Source: Bythopirellula polymerisocia
GTDB lineage: Bacteria > Planctomycetota > Planctomycetia > Pirellulales > Lacipirellulaceae
DNA: 64,000 nucleotides
Direction: 5' to 3'
Assembly (NCBI RefSeq): GCF_007860015.1
Contig: NZ_SJPS01000003.1
Location: forward strand, 372,001-436,000
Shown: piece by piece, positions 26,178 to 33,812 of the stretch
Layout: each line of letters opens with the position of its first letter
Numbering within the stretch: position 1 is the first letter of the stretch
Translations under genes and position numbers: made by a program
Notes under the pieces: generated by a model
Told to the model about the DNA's origin: nothing
The model's input: only the letters and a program-made list of their open reading frames with translations
Databases searched by the model: none

Positions 26178-26744
26178 ATGGAAGATCGTAGCAACACAGA
26201 CTGGAGTTTCATTGACGAACAGATTCGGAAAAAGGATTCAGAACCGCGGGATGCTTTAATACCTACCGCTAATCGACAATCGGCACTTGCGGAATCGAAG
26301 GGCTCGATTAGCATGCAGGTCCCGGAACTTTCTGTGCCAGACGGCTTACTTTCGCAGTTCAAAGCAAATCAGATTAAGCGTAAGTCTGCACTCGAGGCGC
26401 TCCAAACTCACTATGGCAGTCAGATAGATGTTTTAAAGCATACGCTTTCAAGGGCCGCACAAGTCGAGAAATCGCGAGCAGATGTTACAGCTAGTCAATT
26501 TCTAAAAGAACTGGATTCAAAATATCTGGAAGTATTAGCGCAACTTGGAATGCGGAACAAAGACACTCGTGAGAAGGCGATTCTCGACCTCACGGATCAA
26601 ACTACTGTAAGGTTGCGGGAGGTTGCAGCGAAGGATTGGCCACAGCAGTTCAAGGATTCGATAATTAGTGAGCTCATGTCCCTCCATCAGCGCTATATAG
26701 ACGAAATTGTAGCGGAGTTGGGGAGCGATTATGCCGGCCAGTAA
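26178..26744 (+). CDS. Cytoplasmic coiled-coil protein, third gene of the operon
   Basis: 188 aa, no signal or membrane segment, AGAAAGGTG upstream. The central 100 residues (SQFKANQIKRKSALEALQTHYGSQIDVLKHTLSRA) and the C-terminal part are strongly helical and probably coiled coil. No catalytic motif is visible. By analogy with other small operons it may connect the two membrane proteins to a cytoplasmic partner, but this is inference. Confidence 0.6.
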   Translation: MEDRSNTDWSFIDEQIRKKDSEPRDALIPTANRQSALAESKGSISMQVPELSVPDGLLSQFKANQIKRKSALEALQTHYGSQIDVLKHTLSRAAQVEKSRADVTASQFLKELDSKYLEVLAQLGMRNKDTREKAILDLTDQTTVRLREVAAKDWPQQFKDSIISELMSLHQRYIDEIVAELGSDYAGQ

Positions 26745-26767
26745 CTTTGAGACTTACGTCTAAAGAT

Positions 26768-27910
26768 ATGGCAATGCGAACTTCCTTACTGTGCCTTGTC
26801 GTTATTGCATCCGCTCACTTACCCGCGTTTGCCTGGAACGCTCTCGGCCACAAAGTCATTGCCGAAATAGCGTGGGAAACACTCTCCCCTGAAAAGCAAT
26901 CCAAGATTGCCGATACCCTAAAGCGCCACCCCCGCTACGCTGAAGACTTTAGAGATCTGGAAACCGATCAAGAGATTTTTCTTCATGCGGCAACATGGCC
27001 AGATATTGCCCGAGGCATTCGTGGGCCTGATCGCGACAAGTTCGATAAGCCCATCTGGCATTATGTGAACTTTCCGATAGGCGATGGCAAAACAAATCTT
27101 GCGACTAATCCCAAGGAATCCAAGTCAATTTCCTGGAACGTCATGCAGGCCACTAACTTCTGTGAAAGCGTGGTCAACAGCGATGCACCGCCACAAGAAA
27201 AGGCCCTTGCCTATTCGTGGCTCTTGCACCTGGTTGGGGATGCTCACCAGCCGATGCACTCAACAGCGTTGTTTTCGGAGCGATTCCCAAAAGGCGACCG
27301 GGGAGGAAACTCTCTCAAGCTTGCGAAGGGGCAAAACCTTCATTCCGTCTGGGATAATTTCATCGGTCGATCTCACGCATTGAACAACGTGCGGTTGAAG
27401 GCGTATCAACTAAAGGCTCAGCCTGAATTCTGGGACGTCGATACGACCGGAAATATCTCAGATTGGATTGAAGAGAGCCACAAGCTTGCAGTAGAGTTTG
27501 CCTACGACGATGCAATCCTGAAAGCGATACTAGGAACTGAAGATATACCGCCGATTGTACTTCCAGAATCTTACTACAAGCAGGCGGGAGAACATGCTAG
27601 AGCTAGGGTCGTTGCTGCGGGGTTGCGGTTGGGTGCCATGCTCGGGGGCAATCAAGAGCATATTGCCAAAAACCAGACCTCTAAGCCAGCGTATGATTCT
27701 GAGGTAGAGGATCGAAGCCCGCTGGCAGCTGAGCCGACCAGCAAGGTAAACGCCAAGATAGAAGTCTCAACTTCACCTGCTACCGGCTATTGGCTCAATA
27801 CCAATACGAACGTCCGGCACAATCCAAGCTGTACGAACTTCAAGAACACAAAAAACGGCAGGCATTGCGGACCCAACGAGGGCAAGCCTTGCGGGATCTG
27901 CGGAGGCTGA
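26768..27910 (+). CDS. Secreted S1/P1-type nuclease with Cys-rich tail
   Basis: 380 aa from ATG at 26768. The signal peptide ends AFA before WNALGHKVIAEIAW; in S1/P1 nucleases the mature N-terminal Trp is itself a zinc ligand, as this arrangement predicts. Other zinc ligands are visible in LLHLVGDAHQPMH, GDRGGNS and NLHSVWDN. These enzymes cut single-stranded DNA/RNA. The last 45 residues (YWLNTNTNVRHNPSCTNF ... HCGPNEGKPCGICGG) are an added Cys/His module resembling a small zinc-binding domain that I know from planctomycete proteins. Extracellular or periplasmic. It converges with the PEP-CTERM gene 30 bases downstream. Confidence 0.88.
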   Translation: MAMRTSLLCLVVIASAHLPAFAWNALGHKVIAEIAWETLSPEKQSKIADTLKRHPRYAEDFRDLETDQEIFLHAATWPDIARGIRGPDRDKFDKPIWHYVNFPIGDGKTNLATNPKESKSISWNVMQATNFCESVVNSDAPPQEKALAYSWLLHLVGDAHQPMHSTALFSERFPKGDRGGNSLKLAKGQNLHSVWDNFIGRSHALNNVRLKAYQLKAQPEFWDVDTTGNISDWIEESHKLAVEFAYDDAILKAILGTEDIPPIVLPESYYKQAGEHARARVVAAGLRLGAMLGGNQEHIAKNQTSKPAYDSEVEDRSPLAAEPTSKVNAKIEVSTSPATGYWLNTNTNVRHNPSCTNFKNTKNGRHCGPNEGKPCGICGG

Positions 27911-27939
27911 TTGTGTGAGAAACGGCCTAGAACAGCGCG

Positions 27940-28506
27940 TCACTTCGTTACACGGTTTTGCTTCAGCTTCTTAAACCCAAGTAGCCCCATACCAACCAAA
28001 CCCAAGCATAAAAATGCACTAGGTTCCGGCACGGCAGTGAATTGGGCGAAGCCGGTGCCAGGTGCGTCAAAGACCGTCCCTAAAAACTCCCCCGCAGTCT
28101 CGGTATGATTAGTCCATAACGGCAATAGGCGATTGTCAGCGTTCAGCCACCCATTTGTCTGAAACTTCACCCCAGCTTCTGGTGCCTCACTGTCCACGTT
28201 CGGTTGAAATATTATCACCGTTTGTGATGAGTCCACGACTTGTGTGTTAAGCAACGAATTCAATGCCAACCTCGCCGCTGGGATATCGGCATCGGGTAAA
28301 TCACCCACCCTTAACGGAGACAGCGCACCATTGTTATTAAAGGTAAAAGTAACGTCATAAATCTGGGTGTTGATGGCAATGCCGGAGACTGACACCGGCC
28401 GACTGGGTGTCCCACCATCGTATGTCACGAGGACTGCGGATGCGTCTGCTCCAGTAATCATCATGGCACATATCACGGCATAATGAATTCGGCTGTTGGC
28501 GATCAT
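27940..28506 (-). CDS. PEP-CTERM protein, small secreted
   Basis: 188 aa. N-terminal signal (IHYAVICAMMITGADASA), about 130 residues of beta-rich sequence and a C-terminal sorting signal: VPEPSAF, helix LCLGLVGMGLLGF and basic KKLKQNR. Exosortase-dependent surface anchoring is expected. It is convergent with the S1/P1 nuclease gene. Like 19696 it is a host-type surface gene inside the island. Confidence 0.8.
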   Translation of the reverse strand: MIANSRIHYAVICAMMITGADASAVLVTYDGGTPSRPVSVSGIAINTQIYDVTFTFNNNGALSPLRVGDLPDADIPAARLALNSLLNTQVVDSSQTVIIFQPNVDSEAPEAGVKFQTNGWLNADNRLLPLWTNHTETAGEFLGTVFDAPGTGFAQFTAVPEPSAFLCLGLVGMGLLGFKKLKQNRVTK

Positions 28507-28862
28507 AAAGTTCTATTTTCTTGAAGCTATTGTGAATTGAGCCAATTGACGTAGTCTGCCACGACTTCATGTAACAAGAGCAACTACGCCGGAAGAGATC
28601 TCTGAACCATCTATCCTGCGTCAGATACATCGACGAACGGGTAGCTCAACAAGGGCCGCCTGAAAGGCGATCGACGGTGGATGTGACGGGCTTCAGTATG
28701 GGTGAACCAAAAATCAAAAGCAAGCAGATCATGTCGATTGAATACTCCAATTAGTTAAAATATCTGAAATTTGTCCCCATTGGCCTCGGTGCAGAACCAG
28801 CAGGTCAATAGTATCATGTGGCTAGAGCATGCACTCCTGTCGACGGGAACTGAGTTTCGTTC
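28507..28862. other. Intergenic stretch, no gene seen
   Basis: About 355 bases between the divergent PEP-CTERM and SRAP genes. It should contain both promoters. I find no convincing frame or repeat. Confidence 0.5.
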
Positions 28863-29459
28863 ATGTGCCATCACTTCCGCCTCTTGAACGAAGCCCGCCA
28901 ACTCGCCAAGCAGTTCAAGGCCACCATTGCCGACGATCAACTCCCGTTGCCCTTTGGCGACTTTTACCCACTCAGCCAGGTTCCCGTGATTCGCTTGGAC
29001 GATTCAGGCGAGCGTGAGATGGTGCCGATGGAGTGGGGCCTGTTGCCGTTTTGGTGGAAGCCGTCAGGCAAGCAAACTTCTCGCAAAGCCTTTCAACGCA
29101 AATGCTTCAATGCGAGGGGGGAGACAGTCGACACGAAACCAACTTTCCGAGCAGCATTCAAGAGTCGTCGCTGCCTAATTCCTGCCACTGAGTTCATGGA
29201 GAAGGGCCACTACTTCCACCTAGCGGACAATGAGCCGTTTGTCTTTGCTGGGTTGTGGGAACACTGGCAAGGTGACGACGAGACAATCGAAACCTGTACG
29301 ATTGTTACCACTACGCCAAATGCCGAAGTGCGAGACGTTGGACATCATCGTATGCCGGTCGTGTTGCTCTCCGAAACTGACTGTGAGACTTGGCTTGCTG
29401 GAGACAATCCTGTAATGGAAGTTCGCCCGGCTCCCGATGGGGCGTTGCTGACTCAATAG
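28863..29459 (+). CDS. SRAP domain protein (HMCES/YedK-like)
   Basis: 198 aa. The start is fixed by the catalytic Cys2 (MCHHF), which after Met removal forms a thiazolidine crosslink with abasic sites in single-stranded DNA. Other hallmarks are present: WGLLPFWW, KCFNARGETV, the active-site Glu110 in PATEFMEKG and His161/His162 in GHHRMPV. Family knowledge: SRAP proteins shield abasic sites, and bacterial copies often accompany SOS or mobile-element genes. A 5' remnant of a second copy lies at 23362, so this gene has been duplicated or reacquired within the cargo. Confidence 0.92.
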   Translation: MCHHFRLLNEARQLAKQFKATIADDQLPLPFGDFYPLSQVPVIRLDDSGEREMVPMEWGLLPFWWKPSGKQTSRKAFQRKCFNARGETVDTKPTFRAAFKSRRCLIPATEFMEKGHYFHLADNEPFVFAGLWEHWQGDDETIETCTIVTTTPNAEVRDVGHHRMPVVLLSETDCETWLAGDNPVMEVRPAPDGALLTQ

Positions 29460-29649
29460 AATATCCGCGACAATAAGAGCCCTGTGCAATCACAGCAAGC
29501 CCGCCAAAACAAAGCGCAAAGGCTGACCGGGAGTAGTCAAGTGGCAGTGCCCAGAAATTCCCAGACTGTCGCCAGTTGAGTAAGATGCCTGCAAAGAACA
29601 GAGGCAGGCCGATGGACCAACCTGCTATAACGAAGTCATTGGGAGTCAT
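29311..29649 (-). CDS. Possible small membrane protein antisense to the SRAP 3' end
   Basis: From ATG at 29649 the minus frame reads NDFVIAGWSIGLPLFFAGILL and SAFALCFGGLAVIAQGSYC, two good hydrophobic segments. It then runs into the antisense of the SRAP gene, where the composition degrades. Either a real gene truncated by a junction, or chance. Low confidence. Confidence 0.3.
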   Translation of the reverse strand: MTPNDFVIAGWSIGLPLFFAGILLNWRQSGNFWALPLDYSRSAFALCFGGLAVIAQGSYCRGYSIESATPHREPGELPLQDCLQQAKSHSQFRRATRPAYDDVQRLALRHLA

Positions 29650-29673
29650 AGTGCTATTATGGATTGGCAACTA

Positions 29674-29870
29674 TCAGAAAACAAGAATCCAGTAATAGAA
29701 CTTCTCTGCGCCCTCCACAGCCTTGACAACTACCTTTTCTTCAGTTGCCCCAAAGTATCCCCCCGGTTTCGATCCTCTGTGCGTCTATAGCAGATCCACT
29801 TCTTAAAACACGTTGTGCTGCCAATGTCCACAGTTCCGACCTGGAAGCCTAGATGCTCTAGTGCATTGAT
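29674..29870 (-). pseudogene. Small repeated cargo gene, copy C (frameshifted)
   Basis: The minus strand reads INALEHLGFQVGTVDIG and KKWICYRR, then, after a frameshift at a run of six G, GYFGATEEKVVVKAVEGAEKF. Both parts match copy A in order. No start codon remains in frame (a stop lies just before). The spaced motif block is present upstream at 29933-29996, as at copy A. Confidence 0.55.
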
Positions 29871-29932
29871 TTACCTGGTAGCGATGATATTTGGTGCCTC
29901 CTGCGATAGCCCTAAATATACAGATATGCGCA

Positions 29933-29996
29933 TACAAGCCCCGCGGATGCATTCTAACACTATCTTGTGTCCCAAGATCCATACATCGGCACAAGT
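29933..29996. repeat. Spaced motif block, copy 2 (matches 19456-19519)
   Basis: ACAAGCCCC at 29934, CTATCTTGTGT at 29960 and TCGGCACAAGT at 29986, in the same order and 26-base steps as copy 1. It lies upstream of the frameshifted copy C. Confidence 0.6.
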
Positions 29997-30017
29997 AGAA
30001 TCAGCACATTGTGGTGG

Positions 30018-31388
30018 CTATGGAAGGAGATCAAGAACTGAGCCTGAAGATATACCGCGTAGCCTTTTGAAAGCAATAATTGCCTCATTGTCGGTGAGAC
30101 TAGCCACAGCATCGGCCACGGTGCGAACTAGTCGATGTCTCGGCATCTGTGAATCGTTAACTTCATTCCAATATTCGATAACGCTTCGAAATCTTGCAGG
30201 TATTATTCTCAAGTCAGATCCGCCGCTCTCTGAAGCTTGCAGATACTCTTCAAACAGGGAGCGAACGATAAGCTTATACCCGTGTTGCTGTGTCGCTAAG
30301 GCAGGATTCAAGATTACATACTGCCAAACTAGCTCTTTCGTAATCGTGACTTGATTGCGTAAACCAGGATCAATAAATACCGGTTCCGATGGATCCTCCG
30401 TAAGTTTGGTAGCCTTAACAAATTCTCCGATTTTTTGTGCCTTAAACATATTCAAGCTCATTCGTTGTGCGCTCGATCCGTTATAAGGCTGGGTAATCGG
30501 TACTCCCCGATAGGGGCTAAAAAACTCATCAAAGGCTTTTGTGAGGTTCTCATATTCAGAACTCTGAATTGGCCCACCCTTCGCTTCGTGTCTTTTGAAT
30601 ACGGCATCTAAGAAGGAATCTCGCTCTTCTTTGTGCTGAGCAAGTGTATGTAGCGGAATCAGCCCGGCGCGGTAAAAATCTTCCACGTCATGAACTGAGT
30701 AAGCTATGTCATCTGCCCAGTCCATTATGGCAGCCTCAACAGCTTGATGCTTGCCTTCGGGTTTCTTTTTACGCACCCAATCGAATTCAAGTTGTTCACT
30801 TTCATATACACCCCACTTCTCAGAACTCTCTTGGTTTTTTCTTGGCCAGGGATACTTTAGGATGGCGTTCAGCGTGCCCCTCGTAAGGTTCAAACCAAAT
30901 TCGTCTGGCTTGCGGTTCTGGAATTCTTGAAGGCTCGTGTTCCTGCGGTTCAAGTCAAACCTGACAGCCAGTTTTGTTGCTATTCGAAATGATTGGGCGT
31001 TGCCTTCATAGCCTTCGATACCTTCGATCTTCTGGCGGACCAACAGGGTGTCGAGTTCCTTCTCCGCGACATGACCAAAAGGCGGATGGCCGAGATCGTG
31101 TGCCAGTGCTGCGGCTTCTGCGACATCAGGGTTGACGTTGTCATGGCACCTAGATTCCTCCTGAAAGTCATCGCGAAGCCGCTCTGCTAACCTCCGCGCG
31201 ATCTGGGCGACCTCAAGGCTATGGGTCAGGCGATTATGGAAGATTTGGCCCTCAGTGGGCGTCACTACTTGAGTAACCCCTGCCAATCTCCGAAACTCTT
31301 CCGTGTAGAGAATTCGATCGCGGTCACGCGCGAATGCATCGCGTTGGTCGCTGCCAGTCTCCCAGATACGATCGTCGTATTCAGCCAA
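30018..31388 (-). CDS. dgt: dGTPase-like HD-domain triphosphohydrolase
   Basis: 456 aa. N-terminal RDRDRILYTEEFRRLAGVTQV and FHNRLTHSLEVAQIARRLAE, followed by ALAHDLGHPPFGHVAEKEL near residue 100, supply the H...HD metal motif; MDWADDIAYSVHDVEDF supplies the distal Asp. This is the Dgt family, which hydrolyses dGTP and other dNTPs to nucleosides and triphosphate. Length and motif spacing are normal. A 78-aa gene lies 18 bases upstream on the same strand and is probably co-transcribed. Family members can block phage by depleting dNTPs; the island setting makes that plausible here, but a housekeeping role cannot be excluded. Confidence 0.92.
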   Translation of the reverse strand: MAEYDDRIWETGSDQRDAFARDRDRILYTEEFRRLAGVTQVVTPTEGQIFHNRLTHSLEVAQIARRLAERLRDDFQEESRCHDNVNPDVAEAAALAHDLGHPPFGHVAEKELDTLLVRQKIEGIEGYEGNAQSFRIATKLAVRFDLNRRNTSLQEFQNRKPDEFGLNLTRGTLNAILKYPWPRKNQESSEKWGVYESEQLEFDWVRKKKPEGKHQAVEAAIMDWADDIAYSVHDVEDFYRAGLIPLHTLAQHKEERDSFLDAVFKRHEAKGGPIQSSEYENLTKAFDEFFSPYRGVPITQPYNGSSAQRMSLNMFKAQKIGEFVKATKLTEDPSEPVFIDPGLRNQVTITKELVWQYVILNPALATQQHGYKLIVRSLFEEYLQASESGGSDLRIIPARFRSVIEYWNEVNDSQMPRHRLVRTVADAVASLTDNEAIIAFKRLRGISSGSVLDLLP

Positions 31389-31406
31389 GGCGCTTGCAGA
31401 GTCTTT

Positions 31407-31643
31407 TTAGAGTGCAGAAGAGACCTTAGCTGGGCGAAGCCTGATAATTGTCTCGGTTCCCTGATATTGGGCCTCTCCGCTATCAACTAGACGCAACACT
31501 GCCGCCCGGAAATCTCCCAAGCGAATATCTCCAAGGCTAGCCGTAACAGCTTTGTACAGATCTTGCAGCTTGATTGGTTCTTGCCGAGGCAGGCAATCTG
31601 AAGTGGCATCAGTTGCTTTGTTTATTCGCATCATGTCGGTCAT
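31407..31643 (-). CDS. Small winged-helix-like protein upstream of dgt
   Basis: 78 aa from ATG at 31643; longer starts are possible. The central part (IKLQDLYKAVTASLGDIRLGDFRAAVLRLVDSGEA) reads like a three-helix winged fold ending in a strand (QYQGTETIIRLRP). It is spaced 18 bases from the dGTPase start, so they likely form a two-gene operon. It could be a regulator or a subunit of the dNTPase. No family recognised. Confidence 0.6.
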   Translation of the reverse strand: MTDMMRINKATDATSDCLPRQEPIKLQDLYKAVTASLGDIRLGDFRAAVLRLVDSGEAQYQGTETIIRLRPAKVSSAL

Positions 31644-31818
31644 ATTTGAAGCCCTCCTACTTAAGTAGGCCCACATCTAGTTGGATATCCAGAGGTTCCT
31701 CACCTATATTATACTAGTTCGGCCGATCAGAGTTCGGAAGGGGAATTCAAATCTGGAAGTTTATTCTCGCTATTTTCTGCAAATTAACACCCGAAACGTC
31801 AGATCCCAGACAGGTTAC

Positions 31819-32037
31819 CTATTCTACCAGCCTCCATCCTCGACATACACGAATTATCAAGGCTATTGCCCACGGCGGCCGTTTACGCACTGTCCGGCGA
31901 ACTAGAAAACCCTCTGAATGGGAGCAGGTGAACCAGTACGCTATACCGATGGTACCTGGAGCCCGGGCACCGGATTCAAAATCTGACAGAAATCGTCCTG
32001 CGAATTCTTCCGCCTGTTCATCGTCGTTCGTGATCAC
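31819..32037 (-). CDS. Second small gene of a coupled pair beside the right attachment site
   Basis: 72 aa, GTG start at 32037 inside a GTGA overlap with the preceding stop. N-terminal half acidic (NDDEQAEEFAGRFLSDFESG), C-terminal half basic and hydrophobic. Unrecognised. The overlap and codon use support a real, translationally coupled pair, but both frames are short. Confidence 0.35.
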   Translation of the reverse strand: MITNDDEQAEEFAGRFLSDFESGARAPGTIGIAYWFTCSHSEGFLVRRTVRKRPPWAIALIIRVCRGWRLVE

Positions 32038-32279
32038 CCCGAGTCTCCAGCGGTAGCCCGGCGCGAGTCCGAACCCGGCACGATTCGCAGTTGATAGCCA
32101 TCAGCGGGGAGCCGATACACCCACAGCAGGACGACGACAGGATCGGAGGCGAGTAATGCAATCGCCCTGCCCTGCTTCTTTGCTAAACGGATAAATACCC
32201 GCTTGCCAATTTGCCGATCTCTGTGATACCCGTAATCTTCGAGAATCAATGCAATGGCGTGCAAGGGATTGCAAAGCAC
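32034..32279 (-). CDS. First small gene of a coupled pair beside the right attachment site
   Basis: 81 aa with GTG at 32279. Sequence (HAIALILEDYGYHRDRQIGKRVF, IALLASDPVVVLLWVYRLP) has protein-like composition. No good ribosome site is visible, so the true start may be lost or outside the element. Unrecognised. It ends in the GTGA overlap with the next frame. Confidence 0.35.
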   Translation of the reverse strand: MLCNPLHAIALILEDYGYHRDRQIGKRVFIRLAKKQGRAIALLASDPVVVLLWVYRLPADGYQLRIVPGSDSRRATAGDSG

Positions 32280-32346
32280 CTGAGAAGTGACTAAAGTACT
32301 ATAGATACAGAGGAAAACGTTGATAGTGCCATTGCACTAGGCTAGA

Positions 32347-32388
32347 TTCACACCGTAGAGGTCACAAGTTCGAATCTTGTGTCGCCCA
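32347..32388 (+). repeat. attR: Attachment site copy 2 (displaced tRNA-Val 3' end)
   Basis: Forty-two bases identical to the tRNA-Val 3' part. No tRNA 5' half precedes it, so it is not a functional tRNA gene. It marks the junction between the two integrated elements: the right end of element 1 and the left end of element 2. Confidence 0.92.
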
Positions 32389-32426
32389 TTTGACGTAACT
32401 ATAGCCGAATCAAAGCTTTGTGATAC

Positions 32427-32486
32427 CTCGCGACGTTCGCGAGTGCGGCACCTAATTCGCGAAACTTCGAGTAGTCGTACTCGGAG
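32427..32486 (+). ncRNA. Conserved two-hairpin leader RNA upstream of integrase 2
   Basis: Hairpin 1 CTCGCGA-CGT-TCGCGAG (32427-32443), the box GAAAC (32461-32465) and hairpin 2 CTTCGAGTA-GTCG-TACTCGGAG (32465-32486, one G-T pair). Same order, loop and box as the leader at 9839-9896 with compensatory stem changes. The ribosome site AAGGAG and the integrase ATG follow within 25 bases. Confidence 0.6.
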
Positions 32487-32509
32487 AGTTTGCAATAAGG
32501 AGCCAACGA

Positions 32510-33733
32510 ATGCACAAGCGCGTACCCACGTATCGGAATCACAAGGCCAGTGGCCAGGCCATCGTTGAGATCAACGGTCGCCATTTCTATCTCGGGAAGT
32601 TCGATTCCCCGGAAAGCCATGAAGCGTATCGGCGTAAGATCGCCGCCTATCTTTCTCAGCAGGAACTCGACGACACCCCCCTGCCCTCTCTCCGCATTGA
32701 TCGACTGATTCTCAAATACTTCAAGTTTGCCAAGACCTACTATGTACGGAACGGCAAGCAGACCGAGGAGATCGTTGCCCTGCGGATAGCCCTCAAGCGA
32801 CTTCGCAAAATGTATGGGAGTACCGAGGCAGTCAAGTTCGGCCCCAAGGCATTTAAGACCTTTCGTGATTCGATGATCCAAGAGGATCTATCTCGCAAGT
32901 ATATCAACGACACTACCGGCCGTATCAAGCGAATGTTCAAGTGGGGGGTGGCAGAAGAACTCATCCCACCGGCGGTGTTCCAAGCACTTACCGCTGTGCC
33001 AGGTCTACGCAAGGGAAGAAGTGGTGCACGGGAGACGGAGAAGATACTGCCTGTCCCCGACGACGTCGTTGACGCCACCCTGCCCTTCCTGACGGAGGTC
33101 GTCGCCGACATGGTCAGGCTCCAAAGGCTGGCAGGCATGCGTCCTGCGGAGGTTTGTATCCTGCGTCCCTGCGACATTGATCGCTCGGCTGAAGTTTGGA
33201 TCTACGTTCCCCAGTGGCACAAGACGGAACATGCCGATAAGGAACGGCTGATCCCCTTGGGACCTAAATGCCAGGAGATTCTACAAAAGTATCTGGATCG
33301 GAATCCGGACGACTATTGTTTCCGTCCCTGTGATTCGGAGCGGCAGCGGAAGGCCGAACGACATGCCAACCGCAAGACCCCGCTTCGTTATGGCAATCGC
33401 CCCGGCACCAGCATCATCACACTGCCCAAGCGGACTGCCGGTGAGAAATACAACACGGCCAGCTACAGACGTGCGATTCAGCGGGCGTGTGATAAGGCGT
33501 TTCCCCATCCTAAACGTTCGGTAGAATTGACTGCTCAAGAACGCCAAGAGTGGAGGTCCGAACATCGCTGGGCACCGAATCGACTGAGGCATTCCGCGGC
33601 GACGGAGATTCGTAGGAAGTTTGGATTGGAGGCGGCCCAGGTGGTGCTGGGGCACTCGGCGGCGAACGTCACGCAGATCTATGCGGAGAAGGATTACGAG
33701 TTGGCTGTGAGAGTGGCGAGGGAAGTGGGTTAG
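32510..33733 (+). CDS. int: Tyrosine recombinase, integrase of element 2
   Basis: 407 aa, ATG after AAGGAG. Homologous end to end with the integrase at 9925: N-terminal SGQAIVEINGRHFYLG, core-binding segment FAKTYYVRNGKQTEE, and PGLRKGRSGARE in the linker. Catalytic residues: Arg in GMRPAEVC, NRLRHSAAT (Asn for the first His of HxxR, as in its relative), GHSAA and Tyr in QIYAEKD. It lies immediately right of the displaced tRNA end, as expected for an element that integrated into the same site. Sharing the target explains the tandem arrangement. Confidence 0.93.
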   Translation: MHKRVPTYRNHKASGQAIVEINGRHFYLGKFDSPESHEAYRRKIAAYLSQQELDDTPLPSLRIDRLILKYFKFAKTYYVRNGKQTEEIVALRIALKRLRKMYGSTEAVKFGPKAFKTFRDSMIQEDLSRKYINDTTGRIKRMFKWGVAEELIPPAVFQALTAVPGLRKGRSGARETEKILPVPDDVVDATLPFLTEVVADMVRLQRLAGMRPAEVCILRPCDIDRSAEVWIYVPQWHKTEHADKERLIPLGPKCQEILQKYLDRNPDDYCFRPCDSERQRKAERHANRKTPLRYGNRPGTSIITLPKRTAGEKYNTASYRRAIQRACDKAFPHPKRSVELTAQERQEWRSEHRWAPNRLRHSAATEIRRKFGLEAAQVVLGHSAANVTQIYAEKDYELAVRVAREVG

Positions 33734-33812
33734 GCAATACGCTTTCTGGAAACAATGGTCATAGTCGACCAGCATACACTGCCGGTCGGTCGGGTGACAT
33801 CGGGATGATCGA

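Larger units (their letters stand above)
9759..32388. mobile_element. Integrative element 1 in tRNA-Val, with a mixed cargo region
   Basis: About 22.6 kb bounded by the 42-base direct repeat. The first 5.5 kb is a compact + strand core: structured leader, tyrosine integrase, hypothetical protein, DUF1580 protein, TOPRIM/SF3 primase-helicase, DUF3820 protein and two tiny overlapping frames. From about 15.4 kb to the right repeat the gene density drops, strands alternate, composition is more AT-rich and broken genes appear, so this is cargo accreted in pieces. No capsid, terminase or conjugation gene is visible in this element. The core is related gene by gene to element 2. Confidence 0.85.

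Noticed and set aside
32347..32388. Second tRNA-Val gene
   Set aside because: Only the 3' 42 bases are present; there is no acceptor 5' strand, D-arm or full anticodon stem, so it is an attachment-site copy.
15262..32388. CRISPR array, conjugation or capsid genes in the cargo of element 1
   Set aside because: I looked for regularly spaced direct repeats and for relaxase, VirB, portal and capsid motifs and saw none.
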